A stretch of DNA of 64,000 bases from Xiphophorus maculatus (taxonomy: Eukaryota; Chordata; Actinopteri; Cyprinodontiformes; Poeciliidae): positions 21,386,968 through 21,450,967 of the forward strand of contig NC_036456.1 of assembly GCF_002775205.1 (NCBI RefSeq), in the 5' to 3' direction. Of the stretch, positions 1 to 12,584 are shown one piece after another; positions within the stretch are counted from its first letter, which is position 1; each line of letters opens with the position of its first letter. Made by a program: the position numbers and the translations under genes. The notes beneath the pieces are model-generated. The model saw only the letters and a list, made by a program, of their open reading frames with translations. It did not search any database and had not been told where the DNA came from.

Positions 1-189
1 TGATATTAATATGAGTGGAAATAAGCAGAAATGTTGCATACTGATGCAGGACTAGGGGCTTTTCTCTATCAACACTGAAACGGCAAGTTAAGGATTATTG
101 AACTTTAACAAACTTGAGAAAAACTATCATATGCAGGTAAACTTGAGTTCTTAGAGCTAAATGGTCTCTCTGTGACGCTTCAGGGATTA

Positions 190-740
190 TTGGTTTCATC
201 TTTTGTGGTTCACACCGACAATAATCCACTCACTGATGTTCTGACAGCAGCTAAATGAAATTCATCAGGTCAGCGTTGGGTTGCTGAGTTAGCAGATTTT
301 AATTTGACCATAAAATACAGACCTGGAAAACAGATGCAGATGCAGATGGATTATCTGGAAGGCCCCTTGATTTTGAAGACTAGATGAGAAGCTGCACACA
401 ATTAGCCAGGACTCTGCAGGAGCCACACAGCAGGGCATCTTAGTGCAGCAAGCAGAACCAGAACCAACGTTGAATCCAGTCTCCTTTAATGTCCTGCAGC
501 AACAAACAGGAGCAGAGAGACTTTTGGACAATTCAACCAATAACTGGACAGAAATTCTGTGCAGCCCAGCAGCAAGACCCTGTAATAGTTAAAATGTTTG
601 AGTTCAGGCTGCAGAACGAAAGACCTGCTGCACATGAACTCCACACTGAGAGTCCTGAGTTTAAAGCTTTGGCTAGAGAGAGGAGCAAACTAAAAACCAC
701 CCAGGATGGAACAATGTTTAGAACAACCAAACACAAAAAG
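190..740 (+). pseudogene. Ty3/gypsy pol remnant (RNase H to pre-integrase region)
   Basis: Conceptual translation gives a TDNNPLTDVL motif, then an AELADFNLTIKYRPGK motif, which is the conserved end of the Ty3/gypsy RNase H domain. About 250 bases later a stretch starting QQQDPVIVKMFEFRL resembles the linker between RNase H and integrase in these elements. The reading frame is broken by stops (one directly after TAA in the RNase H stretch) and by frame changes, so the copy is dead. It continues to the left of the window. The integrase core is not recognisable downstream. Confidence 0.7.
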
Positions 741-1679
741 CTCTGAGTCCTTCCTTCAGTGTACCGTCCTCTGGTACCAGATGAATCACATAAACAAATG
801 GGTCAATGGGGCTCAGAACGGACACTCGGTGTGATTAGCAGTAAACCTGCACTGGACCCCAAGGCTGCAGAAGTTGTGCCACTAATTGTGCCAACAAAGC
901 AGAAGATGGTCAGGATGATCCTGCAGAAACTGCTGAGGAAAATGCCAACAGTACCGAACCAGAGGATGTGGACATCATGGGCTCATCATGTGGAAAGAGG
1001 TTCTGACATCCAACAGGCCGTAGAGGAAAGACAGCCGAGTCCAGAGAGACAAGGAGACCAGAGACTTTGACTTATTTTACACTTGGAGAACCAAGTTTGA
1101 CAGACAGAGCAGTAAATGTGTAAATGTAGCAGGTATGGCAGCTTTGGTGAAGAACATAAAAACGTCTCCATTTTGGGTTTCAGACAGTAACAAAGGTTCC
1201 TGTTACAAAGTGATGAGATACATATGAACTACAGGACAGATGTAGAGATTGGAAATGAAATGTAGAAATAAACACATTCCCAAGTAGGAGGATAATTAGT
1301 TTGGATATTATTAACTAAATATGGGACTAAAATAAAAGCTAAACTGATGACATCAGGAATGTGAGGCTGCAGTGGACAGTAGTCTGTGTAGCTCAAGAGA
1401 AGGTTGTAATGTAACCTGTATAATAATCCATTCCTTTCTTCTGTCTCCACACATTAATGAGCAGGTAGACCTGAATGTCCAGATGATGATTTATTACAAT
1501 CAGATCACATATCAATATGTTGTTACTGTTTATGGATTATTGTTCACAGGTTTGTTTTGCTTATTGTAAGAAATTCATTTTTCATTGTAGTTTGTTAGTT
1601 TGTCCAAACCTGGTTTTTATGTCTGTCTCCTGGCTTTAATCAGCAGTACTGATATTTCCTAGATGTCCCTGAATGTTAC

Positions 1680-1850
1680 TGTTTGTTCCTTGAACTGCCT
1701 TGTTGCCAGGCGGTGCTCTGCTACGTTCTGCTGAGCAGCTTTAGGCACCGAGTGAAACAACCTGAGTTATTTATGTGACGGTAAATAAAAGACAAAGAAA
1801 CTCCAGACGCCATCTGAGCCTGATCCCAGCAACATTTACACTTTCTGTAG
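1680..1850 (+). repeat. Possible LTR end of the gypsy remnant
   Basis: Downstream of the pol remnant is a GC-richer stretch containing AATAAA (about 1784) and ending in a CGCCATCTGAGCC-type segment, the usual look of a gypsy LTR 3' half. No partner LTR or target duplication can be seen, so this is a weak call. Between 760 and 1680 I see only degraded sequence. Confidence 0.3.
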
Positions 1851-2114
1851 ATTAAGAGTCAGAAGCTTAAAATCTGTTCCTTTGTATGTCAAATAAACAT
1901 GATTCAATAAAAGTGTGATGATGTCATCACAAACTCAGACTGACTGCAGAAAAAACCTTAAATAATTAGTTTATGAAGAAAACAGAAAATTATGAGCAAA
2001 TATATTGATTGACAACAAGAGGAAACCAATAAAACCACAAAATATTTGATTCAGTTCATTTTAATATTTCCAAATGAAGGACAGAAAAATCATGAAAAAC
2101 ATGTAAATTGAAAC

Positions 2115-2443
2115 TGTCAAGGTTTTGTGGTGTGAGTGGTGATGAGGCAGAGGCAGCAAACCCAGGTAGCGATAAAGTAGACGATTTAATAAGATGCAAA
2201 TCCAAAATCCAAAAGTCCAGAACACAGAGAAGCAAAGAGCAATGATCACAACAGGTGACAACTGGAAACTAGACAGACACGAGGAGGACCCGACAAGGAA
2301 CAAAGAACACAGGTGGGGTTAAATACACAGAGGGTAATCAAGGAGACAAGAAACACCTGGAAACAATCAAGGGGTGACAGGACAACATGGAGACTCAGAG
2401 ACAGAAACTCAAAATAAACACAGATAAGGAACAGATCCCGACA
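2115..2443 (-). mobile_element. Solo LTR, same family as the 5.2-7.6 kb element
   Basis: The sequence starts TGTCAAGG and ends CCGACA. It matches the two LTRs at 5199-5596 and 7217-7564 along its length (shared blocks include GGTGATGAGGCAG, TTAAATACAC and the AAACACAGAT-type end). It is flanked by near-identical 5-bp repeats, GAAAC before and GAAAT after, as expected of a gypsy-type insertion reduced to one LTR by recombination. It lies just upstream of the first recognised exon of gene A. Confidence 0.7.
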
Positions 2444-2583
2444 GAAATATTAGCACAAGAAGTTTATTAAATACTTTAAATGTCAACTTTATCAATGAAT
2501 CACATTTATGATGTTGGTTAATATTTTCTAAAAAAACTTTTAGAAAGTTTTATCCTAAAATAAAAACTTTTATTTCATTTCAG

Positions 2584-5500
2584 TTCTTATCTCACTGCTG
2601 TTCTGGACATCAGGTCAAGGTTGGTCATATTTCATTTTAAACATTTAAAATATTTTTAGATCAATTTTCTCAAAAGAAAAGAACTGCTGGAATAACAGAT
2701 GTGTTCTTTATCTCTTCCATCCCAGTCCTCCCAGTTCGTCTGACTGTGATTCCCAGCAGATCTCAGTTCTTTGAACATAAATCAGTGACTCTGATCTGTG
2801 AGGATGAAAACAGATCTGATGGATGGACTGTGAGGAGAAACACAAGCAGAGGAAACAGGACTGAGTGTAAAGATGGATGGGGAACACCAGCTGGTTCTAC
2901 CTGTAACATAAACTACCTTCTCCCATCAGATACTGGTCTGTACTGGTGTGAGTCCATGTCTGGATCCTCCAGCAGCAGCAGCAGCATCCAGCTCTCTGTC
3001 TCTGGTAAGATCAGACTGTGGAGTTAGTGTTGCTGAAGCTGTGTGGAAATGGATGAAATGCTGTAGTTTGTCTCTGTGTTGAGGTGGATCAGTGATCCTG
3101 CAGAGTCCTGTCCTCCCTGTGATGGAGGGAGATGACGTCACTCTGAGCTGCAGAGCAAAGAATCCAACCCACAACCTCCCAGCTGCTTTCTATAAAGATG
3201 GCTCCTTCATTGGTAATGAAACTACTGGCAACAAGACTCTCAACTCAGTGAAGAAATCTGATGAAGGCCTCTATAAATGTGATGTCAAAGGTCATGGAGA
3301 GTCTCCATCCAGCAGGATCTCTGTCAAAGGTCAGAGGTCATCCTCTAACAGTGAATCTCATTGATAATGTCTGAGAATCCACAATCTGGTGATATATTTA
3401 ATCCAACCTCTTTATTCTAGAGAAACCTCCAACCACCTCTCCACCCTCCTCCTCCTCTCCACCTTCCTCCTCCTCCTCTTCCTCAGGTGAGCAGCTTCTC
3501 CTTCAGCTCTGAGTCTTGATGTTTACAGCAGACGGTTATTTAGCAGCTTCTTCTTTCTAGAGAAACTCACCAACATCTCTGACTCTACAGTCACACCTGG
3601 TCCAGGTTCTTCCTCCAGCCTTCCCATTGTTGGATCTGTTAGTGGTTTGGTTATCCTGGTGTTGCTGGTTGTTCTGGTTTTACTGGTGAGACGACTTCAT
3701 AACAAACCTGAAGGTGAGACAAACCTCTTGGTTAAATCTCTTGATTTCATTCAGTGAAACTTTTCAGATCTTCCTGAAAAACTTCCTGGTAACTTTGGAT
3801 TTATTTCAGGTGATGAAGGAGGAAGAGGAGAGGATGACATCACTTCCAGAAACATCAGGATGTTCCAGAGGAAACAGAAGAAAAGCAAACCAGGAACAGG
3901 AAATGGTGATTATGTTCATGTGTTTTTATTCTGTTAGATTTTCAGATTGATCAGAAAATGTTTCCTAATTAGAATCTGGTTTACATTTAAAGTCTCTTTA
4001 ATGTCATGTTGAGAATAAAGTTTAAGGAAATAGTTAATAATTAAATCAAAGCTCTAATGTTGATCACTGGACATTTATTACTGTACATAAATACATCTAT
4101 GTATTTGTTACTGTAGAACAATGTTTTTCCTTTCCTTCATCTGGTGAAGTTCATCAGCCATGTTTGGTTCTGATCCCGGTTCTGTGAATGTGGTCATGTT
4201 TTAAACCAGCTGCCAGTTTTTCCAAATCATCCATAAACTCATTTCTCTCCGTCCAGCAGTGAACAATCATCCTCACTGATTCTGTCTGGATCTGATCAGA
4301 CGCACAGTTCAGTTTGTTCTCTACATGCTGAGGCAGGGCGGCCATATTGGATCTGAACCCAGCGCTGGCAGAGAAACCTCAACAGTAGAAACTCTAAATT
4401 TGATTCTTTTACAACTTGGAACAAAGATTTTTTTCCTTCTAAGAACAAAATAAAAACTGATGAGAGACAGAAAAACATCAGTCACATGATAACATCTTCA
4501 TCTCAGGTCTGGTAGGTTGACCTGAGTCCGGTCCCAAAGCTCTGCTGCAGCCTGCGCCTCTCTATGAAGTGAATTCAGTCAAAGTCACATCAGGCTTCAA
4601 ATGTTCAGGATACAAGCAGCTGTGATAATGGAGACAGTCGTCCTCGGTGTCGTAACTTCAACATCCAAAATGGAGGAACTGGTCACTGTTTAGGCATTCA
4701 TGCTGCTAAAAAGTAAAACAAAACAGAATCTTTTAAATGTAAAGATAACAGTAAAGATATTTTTGCTTTCCAAAGTTATTGCTGGAGATATTTGGCTGTT
4801 CTAGTGTTTTGTTGTGAATTGTTGAATACAGAAAATTCAACATATTCACACATGTTCAGTAGATCCATCCATTTTCTAACACCTTGTCCCTACTGGGGTC
4901 AGGAGGAGCTGCTGCCTCTCCAGCTAATGGCGAGAGGCGGGGTCACCTGGACAGGTAGACAGTCTGTTACAGGGCAACACAGAGACACACAGGACAAACA
5001 ACCACACACACCTAGGGAGAATTTAGAGACCAATTAACAGTCATGTTTCTGGGAGGAAGCCGGAGAACCCACCATGCACAGGGAGAACATGCAGACAGAA
5101 AGAATTGAACCCAGGACTTTCTTGCTGCAAGGCAACAGCTCTACCAACTGCACCACTGTGCAGCCGTGTGTTTTGTGAAGTGAAACAAATATTATTTCTG
5201 TCATGAATTGCGGTGGTGTGAGGTGGTGAGGCAGCAGGGGGGAGACCCAGGATGTGAAGAATAAATGTATTTAATGAAGAATGTCCAAAATAACACAGTC
5301 AGCAAATCCAAAAACACCGGGCGACACGGCTGAGCAGAAGCCTGGGCTCGACGCTGGTAGCAACCGGTTTCACGAAGGATAAGATGAGAGACTGGGCGCA
5401 CAGACGACGGGGAAAAGAACGCCAAGTGAGATGACTAACAACAAGAACCCGACAAAGACTCAGAGACACAGCAGACACAAGAGGTAATCAGGGAACGAGA

Positions 5501-8500
5501 CACACCTGGGAACAATCAAGTGGAGGACGGGACAGCACAGAGATTCAAAGAACATAGAAAACTAAAAAAAAACAGAGAAAAACACAGATCCTGACAGTAC
5601 CCCCCCGTCCCCCCTCAAGGGCGGCTACCAGAAGCCCAAAATTGTCCCAGAAAAAAAAAACACAACAAGGGTGGGCGGAGGAGCGCTGGACAGGGGACCA
5701 GAATCCAAAATACAACAAAAAACAACCCATCCAGAGTGGGCGGGAACGCAGGAGGCGAAATCCTCGGGGGAGGTCCGGTGGGCGTCCATGGCGCTGAAGG
5801 TGGGTCCGGCAGGTGACATCAGCACAGGGGCCGGGCCCCTGAAGGCTGGTCCGGTGGTCAACGTCGCGCAGGGGCTGGGCGCTGGGAGGCGGGGACGAGG
5901 AGTCTCTGGGGGTCTCGGGAGGAGCACTAGGAGGCTGGGTTTTGGGAGGAGCACAAGGAGGCAGAAACTCAGGAGAGGCACTAGGGGGCAACAAGGGAAC
6001 AATGGGAGCACTAGGTGTCATGGTTTGATTTAGTTTGCGGACCCACATGCAGAAACCACACGCTGGATGGAAAAGGTAAGTGATTTATTTACAACAGGAC
6101 AAATTATATTCAGTCCTCTGGACTTCGGCAGGAGGGCGAGGGTCGCCCGACCAGGTGGCCTGAAACGAGAGCTGAATTATAATGGGCTCGGAGTGAGAGA
6201 GTGTGGAGGAGGAATCAGGAACTTTCTTACATTTGGCGTGGATCTTTCAGAGCGTGGGGGGGGTGAGGTGCCAGGGTCCGGTGCGAGGCGGAATCGCGGG
6301 TGGTAGGAGCGAGATGGAGTCGGTGGAAACGGCGGAGCAGGCAGGTATTCTCGGCAAGTTCTTGAAAAGCGAAGACAAAAAATTCATTAAACAAACGAAC
6401 AGGACACAGAGAGCTAGTCGCTACGAGTTGCACAACAAAGTTCTGGAAACAAGATCAACAGGTGAGGCCAGAGTGACTACCGGTATGCGTTAACCATCTA
6501 GCGAAGGCTGAAGGGTTCTGCCGCTCCTATATTCCAGCACGCTGATGAGGCAGATCAGCTTCACCTGCACTGGCTCCACAGACTCCTCACGAAGATCCTC
6601 GCTGAAAGAAGATGCAACACTCGCACTCACACTCTCATGCACACGCTCTCACACCGGAACTCTGACACTAGGGGGTGACAAAGAAATACTAGGAAGCCCA
6701 GGGGAAACACTAGGAGACTCAGAAGGGGCACTAAAGAGCTCGGAGGGGACACTAGGAAGCTCAGGAGGAACTGAGAACCCACTAACTGGGGCAGGAGACC
6801 CTCTTACTGGGGTAGGATGCGCAGACACAGCTGCGGCTGGGGGCGCGGAGAATGTGGCTGCGGGAGGCACAGAGACAGCAGAAGCTGGGGCTGGAGGTGG
6901 TGCTGGTCCCGGAGACGCTGGAGTGTCGGCTGACGGAGAGATAGTCCGGCTTGGGAGGCAGAGGGTTGCCTTTCAGCACATCAATGACTGTCAGGCGTTC
7001 CACTTCTGCCTCCTGCTGCAACTCCGCCAGCCCCAGGTGCAGAAGACACGGGGATCCAATAATCCAGTAATAGCACCAGGCGTATTTCGATATTAAGGTG
7101 CTGATGGGCATAATATGGTTTTTCCACCTCCTCGACATAGTCCTTTATCATTTTTCTTAATCCGGCTTGATTCATGATGGTAGCAAATACCTCACCTTGG
7201 TCTGGTCGGGTCCTTCTGTCACGGTGTGATGTGAGGTGGGTGGTGAGGCAGACGAGGTGGAGCCAGGTTGTAGTGAAAAATGATGATATTTAATCATGAG
7301 AATCCAACAAAAAGTCCAAAAATCAGGCAGCACTGCTGAGAGGAAAACCAGGGCTCAATACAGGTAGCAACTGGCTACACGAATGGACATGAATACAATA
7401 GACAAGCACGTAGACAAACGACTGCTTAGACAAGGACCTGACGAGGAACAAAGAACACAGGTGGGTTAAATACACTGGGGTTAATCAAGGAAAGAGGACA
7501 GGACAGAGACTCAAAGGACATAGAAAACCTAAAATAAACACAGAGAAAAACACAGATCCTGACCATTTCAATACTTTAAGTTTGAAAATGAGTAATTTTG
7601 TTGGGTCAGCCGCTGCTGGATCGTTTCCCTGCTGCCTCCTGTTTTCTCTGTGGTTCTGGAGGCCCAAACCCTCAGAAACTCGTTTTGGATTCAGTGAGAG
7701 GCTTAATAATGTTATGGCTGATTGTAAAGTTGAGCTGTAAAAAGCAAATAGAATAAATAATTCAGAAACATTTAGTCGTGTCTTCACCTGCAGAACAACC
7801 AGAGTTTAAATGTATTTTTATTCCTTTTCTACTGAATCATAGCTGCTCTGACGTGAAGTGAGAAGTGAAACTTTACCTTGTTACTTCCAGCAGCTCAGAC
7901 TGGTTGGGCCTCTCTGTGGTCTGGTCTTAGTGGTTTCTTGTTATTTTCTACTTTGTGGTGAAAAGTTTCATCTCTAAAGATGGTCAAGAATCTTGTGGTC
8001 TTAGTTTCAGATCAGTTTCCATCACATCTTTAGTGACTCACTGTTTAAAGGTGTTACAGGTGTTTAAACTTTTTTTTCTCCTGCAGGTTTTTAAAATCAG
8101 TCAGGATCAAATGTTCAGTTTTAAAAACTTGCTGCTGTTTATCAGGTTTTCTTCATAATGTCAGATAAAATGTTTTAATGAATGTAGAGTCTTAACAATA
8201 GTTGTTCTGTATAGTAATGAGTCTTTATTTCATTTAGCAGTGACTGATCTAAACCCCATGAACTCCATTGTTACTTATGGACCAAAAATCAGAACCAGAT
8301 TTAAACTATGTAAATTTATGACAGTAAATATTGTTTCCTGCTTTATATATTTATATATATATCCTTTATTTAACCAGGTAAATGTATTAATAAAATGGCC
8401 AGTTGTGTCCTTAGGGCAAAAGGTTCAGCTGGGAAACTCCTTCTGGAGTACAAAGATCACCAGTAACTCAGACTGGTGCCGATGGTTTTGGCTGACTGCA

Positions 8501-11500
8501 GACACTTTTCCACTAGAACGTCTCTTACCGGTTCTGTCCCGGTTCGCCCCGAACAGATTAATTTGCCATTAGCAGATCCAGCACCACTCAGTCCGGCTGT
8601 TCTCAGGATTTTAGGACCAACTTCTGGGGTAGAACTGGCAGCACCAACTCAGGGTTCGGCACCGAAACCATTTGACAGCTGATCACATTCATTGATTGGC
8701 TCATTATTACCACAAATCAAACTCCAAACAACGTTTCTCATATATCTGACTGGCCACAGCAACAGCAGTAGCAAGTCTGCTTGGGGGTATTTTCAGTTAC
8801 TGACAGATTCCAGAAGTGTAGCCAAAAACTAAAACTAACCCAACCAGAGTGTGGAAGGAAAGTCTGAGAGAAACAAACTAGATAGTTTTAAATCAGTTCA
8901 AAAAGGCCACAGGAAGATGGGTGGTGATGATGGAACAGGAACCTTGGAAGATACCGGCGACAGAAGATCCTGAAGTCTGGAGCAACGAAGGAGGAATGTA
9001 AAAAGAGGATCTGAGAGTCGGTCCAGAAGTTTGGAGACTCTGTTGATCTTCTTCTAGTCAGTTTTGAGTAAAATCTCCATGTTGAGTTAAACTTCAGAGA
9101 TGCAGCCATGACAGCGTGCGAGGCAGCTAATGTGAAAAGGTGCTAATGATGTGATTAGCACCAGCATCACCCTGTTCAATGCATCAACTATAAACCCGTC
9201 TTTCAGGAGACTGAACCAGTGAAAGGCTCAGTGGACTGGAGCAAAGATGGATGCAGTCTGGGAGATAAAGAAACATATTAAAATAAAAACTAGCAACTCA
9301 GCCTATCATCAGTAACAGACACAAACCTCCATTTATGTCATAAAAAACAACATGTAGAGAAGATGATTACATGTTAGAAGATGGATGGCGTTCCACATGC
9401 TGCCGCTAGTCTGTAGGAGCTGCCTGGTTTTCCTGCTAACTGACTCTAACAGCTCTGCAGTCGTCCAGCTTCCTGTTTCTGTTCTTCAGCTGAATGTGAA
9501 GCTGAACATGTTAGAAAACAAATAAAATACCTGAACAGTTAGATACCAGCTGCTGCTCTGTTCAGGATTATTGTCTTTAAAAAGAAACGCCAAATGTTTA
9601 AAATGTAAATTCTACTATAACAACTGTTTCCTCCTTTACAGACAAACTGACTCTAATAAACAATCAACTAATAGTTCAAAGTATCTCATTTTCTACCTTT
9701 TATTTTACATTTACTGCTGTAACATTGATTATGTTATATAATATATATTGATTATATCTAGACTTGAGCAGGTTGGTATTTCTGTGAATAATCTAATTTC
9801 TTTACATGCAGGCAGCAGCTTGGACAGAAATAAATGAGATGTTTGTGTTTTTCCTCAGGCAGTGAAGCAGCTGCAGTTTATTCAGCAGTAAAAACAGGAG
9901 AAGTGACTTATGGAGAAATAATCATCAATGAGAAGAAGAAGAAACCGAAGGCCAGAGGTAAAACTTCTTCTTTTGCAGAAAGCTTCTTCTTTTCTGAAAC
10001 CACATTTTTAAAAAATGTTTTTAACAGAAAAGAGGATGAAGCAAAAACTTTCTGTTCCTGTAATGAAACTTTAATTAAACTATTTACAGTTTAGAAAAAC
10101 ATGAAATGCCTTCAGCATACAGTATGTAAATGTGAGCATTCTGCTTCTCACTGGTCTCTGTTAGCAGTAATGAATATAAATGATCAACTCAATTCAAAAA
10201 TACTTCATTATTTATTAAGTCACTGCATATGATTAAAACAAACTGTTGCTGGTTTTTGGTTGAACTATTTTTTCTTTTGCTAAATTACAAAATGGTCACA
10301 ACAGTCGTCACATTCTGTGGGAATCTACATTTAATAAAAGCACAAAGGAGTTACAGGTTAAAATATGTAAAGCAAAATTCATTCACAAAAACTTTTCATG
10401 ACATCTAAAAATCCTGACTGTCCCAAAATGCAACAGCAAACAGCAGCGAGTGAAACAAGAAAACTAACATTAATATTTTAAATCTTTATAAGTTTATGAG
10501 AGGAGGAATTACAGAGACAAATCTTTTAGATGTAAAAAGGTTTTACTGATTAAACTTTAAAAATTATGTAGCTTTATGTTATTAAAGCTAAAGTTTAATC
10601 AGTAATACTTTTATAACAAATTTATGTCAGATCATGATTTCTTGGTTAATGTCAAGTTGTCATAATGAAGACATTTTGAATAATGTCAATCTTGTATTAA
10701 GTGTCACGATTTACCGAATTACACTTTATGACAACAGTCATAAATATTCATGAAGACTTACTGACGTTCATTACAAGGTGTTATGTCATGTTTATGACGG
10801 TGTTATGACAGTCTTATTCACAACCCACCAAATAAAGTGTTACCAAAACCATTTAAGAGCTACAGTTATGTTCATAATAATAGCAGTAAATTGTGAGTAA
10901 ACCTCAAAATTCTTCAATAAATAGCATTTTAACGAACACAAATGCATTGGGAACATTGCACATTGTAAAAGCAAAAAAGTGGAGAAAGTATTTGAATATT
11001 ACAATAATATAATGTTCAAAAAATATCAGCGTTGACATCTTTCTTTACAAACTCAAAAATAAACTATATAAACTAAGAAATGTTGAAAAATTAATATTTT
11101 CTGAGAATCATAAACTAATATTTTGTTACATAACCACAGTTTCTGATAACTGCTTCACATCTGGGGTCCATGAAGTCGACCAACTTCTGGCGCCGGTCAG
11201 CAGGTTCTGCAATACCTCCTCTATATTTCTTGTTTTGGCTCATGAACATCATGTTTTCTGTCAGCCCACAAGTTTTCTATGGATTAAGGTCCAGATATTG
11301 TGCTACCCACTTTATTACTTGAATTCTGTCTGGAACCATAATTTTGCTGCCTGCTGGTGTGTTTGCTCTTACAAACAAATCCCATGAAAATCACAGGTGA
11401 ACACATGTGATGAAGTATTTTGTTCATGTGATCCATGGTTTAATTCATGGGCGTAGGTTCGGGTATGGACGGTCGTGACATGTCACGACCAATATTCAAG

Positions 11501-12539
11501 GGATATAAAATAGTCCCGACCAATTTTTGCCATATTAATTTAAAAAAAAAAAACATGTATTTTTTAACAAAAACAAAATAAATAAACGAAAATCTACATT
11601 GATTAGTTTAATATTTCAATATACTATGCAGTAGTAGCATTCATTTTAAAATTCGCTGTTATGAACTATGACAACCCATGCCGCTAACCCATGCCGTCAG
11701 AGGCACATAAACTAAGGTTTATGTGCCTCTGACATAACTTAAATAAATGTTAAGTTTATTTATGCCAGAGGCATAAACTTGAACTTTAAGACAAAGCGAC
11801 ACTTATATTTATGTGTTAATAGAAATATTTGATAATAATGTAAAGTATATAGTTAACTAAAAAATAACCAACTGGTGTGAAATAAAAGTTTAAAATGCTT
11901 TATAAAATAAAATAATACAAAATAAAGGGTTTAAAGCTCTGCTAGCTCTAATATATTAGAGCTCTGCTCTAATAGCTATATATATTTATATTTCGTGTTA
12001 TTTTGAAAATATCGCGAGATGTTTTCAAGCCCAACCCCCCAACTCTAGAAGATTCTTCATTACTAACAGTTGAAGACGATTTAAAGAAAGGAAGAAAAAA
12101 AAGCAGATAGTTTTTTGGTTTCTTTCTCTTTTTTTATGGATAAAATGGACTTGAAGAGTTTGCTTTGTTTTTCCTGAACCAAAGGTAAGAAATGTTTTAC
12201 TTGATTTGAATCTCGAGGTGTATCGAAAATGTTTAAATGTCTAAATATAAATCTGGAAAGTAACACGTACTGATATTGATGTACTGGTGAACTTTTCCTC
12301 AGTACTGAAGTCATGCTAAGCTAGCTAAACGTTATCCTGAGTCCTACAGCTCCTAAAACAAATTAGTGTGGATTTGATGCTTCACTACTTAAACTTTACT
12401 TCGGCTATTTTTTAATGGAGGGAACAACAGACGGCAGCTGTTTACTCAGTCAAAGTTAAAGTTGAGGATCGTTATAATAAAACGGCCATTTCCCATGTCA
12501 TTCTGGTCAATTACATACTATTGTAAAAGTAGGACTCTG

Positions 12540-12584
<45 letters not shown>

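Noticed and set aside
5545..6048. Proline-rich 167-codon ORF on the minus strand
   Set aside because: It runs across the LTR, the purine tract and the internal part of an LTR element and into a nested LTR, so it cannot be one gene.
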